7,273 nucleotides of DNA from Syntrophus sp964555065 (GTDB lineage Bacteria > Desulfobacterota > Syntrophia > Syntrophales > Syntrophaceae). Positions 5,099 to 7,273 of the stretch are shown one piece after another (within the stretch, counting starts at the first letter, position 1; each line of letters begins with the position of its first letter). The position numbers and the translations under genes were made by a program. The notes under the pieces are model-generated. The model saw only the letters and a list, made by a program, of their open reading frames with translations, ran no database searches and had not been told where the DNA came from. The DNA is taken from assembly GCA_964555065.1 (NCBI GenBank), contig CAZKRB010000093.1, positions 1 to 7,273 of the forward strand, in the 5' to 3' direction.

Positions 5099-5164
5099 GA
5101 TGAATCCTCTGTTCGGATCCAGCGTTTGACCCCTTTCGCGGGTTCTGCCGCTGGAGCGGACCGA

Positions 5165-7273
5165 TCAGAACTTCACGGACAAACCGCTCCAGAAGCTGCG
5201 ACCCTGGGCGGGATACCCGTCCCCCCACTCGTAGTCCTCATCGAGGAGATTGTTCGCTGCGACATAGACTTCAAAGTATTTGGCGAATTCCTGGGTGAAC
5301 TTGGCGTCGGCCAGGAAGTAGCTTCCCACCCTGTTTCTGGAGCCCGGCGTCACGTTGGTGAAGACGGATGACAGGTAGGAGCCGTTCAGGTCGATCCGGG
5401 TTCCAATCACGGGCAGAGTATACTGGGCCGACATATGGATGTTATGGGTCGGCACATCGGTCACATCATTGGTGACCCGGTCTTCCGTTCTATCCTCGGC
5501 ATCGATGTACGTGTAATCGGCCCGGAGAATCATTTTGTCCAGGGGATAAATTTCAACGCCGGCTTCGTACCCCACCATCCGCACCTTTCCGACGTTGATC
5601 GAATGTTTCGTGGCTCCCGTCCCGGTCACCGAAATGCGGTCCTTGATATCATGCCAGAAGACGGAAAAATCCGTGGACAGGAAGGACCCGAAGGGTCTCG
5701 ACACCCCGACCGTATAGTTTTTGCTCACCTCGGATTTCAGGTGGGGGTCTCCATAGGCAACGTTGTTATAGAGGTTATTGAGGGTCGGGAACCGGGTCTT
5801 CCGGGCGGCGGAGGCAAAAACCTTGGTCTTGTCCGAAAAAGTATAATGGGCGCCGATCATGGGATTGACCTGGTCATCATCAGGTTGAAAAGCGTCGTCC
5901 TGCCCGAGATAGTCGCCATAGGTCCGCCCCGGCGTCGTGCTGGTTTCATTTTTCCTGGCCTCCGTCACTTCGAACCAGTCATAACTGATCCCCGCAATCA
6001 CCGAAAGATTTTCGACAAGGGTGAACTCATTTTCCAGTCCGATCGAGCCGGTGTAGGAAATATATTTTTCATAGGGCAGGTAGCTATCGGCGATTTCCTT
6101 GTGGGAATCCTTCTTATAGTTGAAGGCCAGACGGACCGCGTCCCAGGAAACGGGCTGGTACTCCGCCATGAGCACGCCTCCGACAAAATAGTCCTTGTAA
6201 TGACTCTTGGCCAATACATTGTCGAAGGTCGGGTCCTCATAGGAATAGAGGCTGTCTTTGTGGTTGTGATAAAAAAGCTTGCCCTTGACCATCAGCTTGT
6301 CGGTCAGGCGCTGGCGGGCATCCAGATCGATTCCCCATTCGTTGTAGTCGGGAATGCGGTCCGCATAAAACTGGGAAAAGACGGGAGGGGCGAAAACATT
6401 GTTGGCTACGGTATTGGAAGGAACCCCCTTATCCTTCTCCCGGTAGAAGAGGGTCATGTAGTAGGCCGAATCCTTGTTCCGCTCGATACCGAACCTTCCC
6501 CCGACGCTCTGGGTCTTGTAGTCCGAGTTGTCCCGCACTTCCCCATCCTCGAAGACGGGGTGCGTCACCCGCGCATCCCTGCCCCGATAGGGATAGACGT
6601 TGCGATTCGTCAAGGTGCCCGCTTTTGGCTTGTAATCGTTCGACAGGTCCCATCCATTCGATTTTTCGTACATGTAATTCAGCCAGTAATTGAAGATCCC
6701 GACTTTCTGCCCATGGGAAGCGGAGAACCGGTAGGTGTCGTTTTCCGAAAGCTCGAAGGAGGCGCTGGTGAAGGGTTTATCCGTCGGTTTCTTGGTGATG
6801 ATGTTGACCACGCCCCCCATGGCGTTGGCGCCGTAGAGCACGGAAGGCGCCCCTTTGATGATCTCGATCTTGGCGATGTTATCGGTGCTGATGCTGCTGA
6901 GATCGAGGATGCCGAATTTGGTCTCGTAATAGGGCACCCCGTCGATCAGGAAGAGAATCCGGCTTTGATCGAAACCGTGAATCGAGACCGTCGCCTGATT
7001 CTTCGCGCCTGTGGTCACCCGGACGCCCGGAGCGTGCGACAGGGCCTCGGCGACGGTATGGCTGTTGGTTGCCTTGATGTCATCCGCCGTAATCTCATTG
7101 GAAATCGCGATGTTATTGACTTTCGTCGTATCGGCGGAAACCACCACTTCCCCCAGGTCAAAAGCCTGGAATCCGCTCCCGGTCCCCTGCGAATAAGCCC
7201 GGGGGACCGTAGAAAAAAGTAAAGTAACCGTAATAGAAATCAAAATGAGCCATAAGTGTCGCTTGCGAACCAT
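5165..7273 (-). CDS. TonB-dependent outer-membrane receptor
   Basis: A 702-residue BtuB/CirA-type receptor that takes up a scarce ligand across the outer membrane using TonB-ExbBD energy. Seen: a Sec signal peptide (MVRKR followed by a hydrophobic run, likely cleavage AYS|QG after residue 28), and a TonB-box-like segment LGEVVVSA (40-47). The plug domain (about 54-163) includes VSIHGFDQSRILFLIDGVPY (96-115), IEIIKGAPSVLYG (136-148) and GGVVNIITKKP (153-163). A beta-barrel rich in alternating aromatic strands follows, with the late landmark NLLDEDYEWGDGYPAQGRSF and a terminal Phe (SVKF) needed for BAM assembly. The start ATG is the last codon of the window; its ideal signal peptide makes it credible, but the ribosome site and promoter lie outside. 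The barrel length is typical. The ligand (corrinoid, siderophore, metal chelate) cannot be read from the sequence. Its codon use is visibly more AT-rich than copA. Confidence 0.93.
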   Translation of the reverse strand: MVRKRHLWLILISITVTLLFSTVPRAYSQGTGSGFQAFDLGEVVVSADTTKVNNIAISNEITADDIKATNSHTVAEALSHAPGVRVTTGAKNQATVSIHGFDQSRILFLIDGVPYYETKFGILDLSSISTDNIAKIEIIKGAPSVLYGANAMGGVVNIITKKPTDKPFTSASFELSENDTYRFSASHGQKVGIFNYWLNYMYEKSNGWDLSNDYKPKAGTLTNRNVYPYRGRDARVTHPVFEDGEVRDNSDYKTQSVGGRFGIERNKDSAYYMTLFYREKDKGVPSNTVANNVFAPPVFSQFYADRIPDYNEWGIDLDARQRLTDKLMVKGKLFYHNHKDSLYSYEDPTFDNVLAKSHYKDYFVGGVLMAEYQPVSWDAVRLAFNYKKDSHKEIADSYLPYEKYISYTGSIGLENEFTLVENLSVIAGISYDWFEVTEARKNETSTTPGRTYGDYLGQDDAFQPDDDQVNPMIGAHYTFSDKTKVFASAARKTRFPTLNNLYNNVAYGDPHLKSEVSKNYTVGVSRPFGSFLSTDFSVFWHDIKDRISVTGTGATKHSINVGKVRMVGYEAGVEIYPLDKMILRADYTYIDAEDRTEDRVTNDVTDVPTHNIHMSAQYTLPVIGTRIDLNGSYLSSVFTNVTPGSRNRVGSYFLADAKFTQEFAKYFEVYVAANNLLDEDYEWGDGYPAQGRSFWSGLSVKF

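Noticed and set aside
5435..7222. Long open frame (595 codons) on the plus strand antisense to the TonB receptor
   Set aside because: The opposite strand encodes a full receptor with signal peptide, plug and barrel. The antisense translation has no recognisable domain, and long shadow frames are common in GC-rich genes.
1..7273. CRISPR array, tRNA, rRNA or riboswitch
   Set aside because: No regularly spaced direct repeats, cloverleaf with CCA-end context, rRNA-like conserved segments or recognisable aptamer core were seen on either strand.

Overview
The window is 7.3 kb of moderately GC-rich bacterial DNA. The TonB-dependent outer-membrane receptor implies a Gram-negative host. The gene set (a ModE-type regulator with no ligand domain, and a TrmO protein carrying an FmdE-like tail) suggests an anaerobe of the former Deltaproteobacteria (Syntrophales/Desulfo- or Geobacter-type). 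That placement is inference from gene flavour, not proof.

Layout: (1) 1-1024, plus strand, the C-terminal half of a Cu(I) P1B-type ATPase (CopA), cut by the left edge, with a terminator-like hairpin at 1187-1220. (2) 1262-2429, minus strand, a compact two-gene unit: an isochorismatase-family cysteine hydrolase followed by an FMN nitroreductase-family protein. (3) 2430-3122, a divergent control region with two dyads, then a small plus-strand ModE-N-type winged-helix regulator. (4) 3123-3440, a gene-free stretch with a 9-base C tract, a TTGACA box overlapping nested AT-rich palindromes, and a spaced inverted repeat. (5) 3441-3887, a remnant of an IS3-family insertion sequence whose transposase keeps the DNA-binding part but has lost the DDE catalytic domain. 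(6) 3932-4896, minus strand, a TrmO/TsaA protein with an FmdE-like C-terminal domain, preceded by a possible 40-53 residue ORF that overlaps its start by ATGA. (7) 5066-5098, an 11-bp perfect stem-loop. (8) 5165-7273, minus strand, a complete TonB-dependent receptor whose start codon is the last codon of the window.

Functionally, CopA exports Cu(I), and the hydrolase/nitroreductase pair looks like small-molecule catabolism or redox detoxification. The ModE-like regulator, the FmdE-like domain and the TonB receptor are the parts that might belong together, since ModE and FmdE families recur in molybdenum/tungsten biology. The IS remnant lies between the regulator with its palindromic promoter region and the rest, so a rearrangement may have removed the regulator's original target. 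No complete undescribed system can be demonstrated here. The best leads are the TrmO-FmdE fusion with its overlapping small ORF, and the palindromic promoter that now faces an IS remnant.
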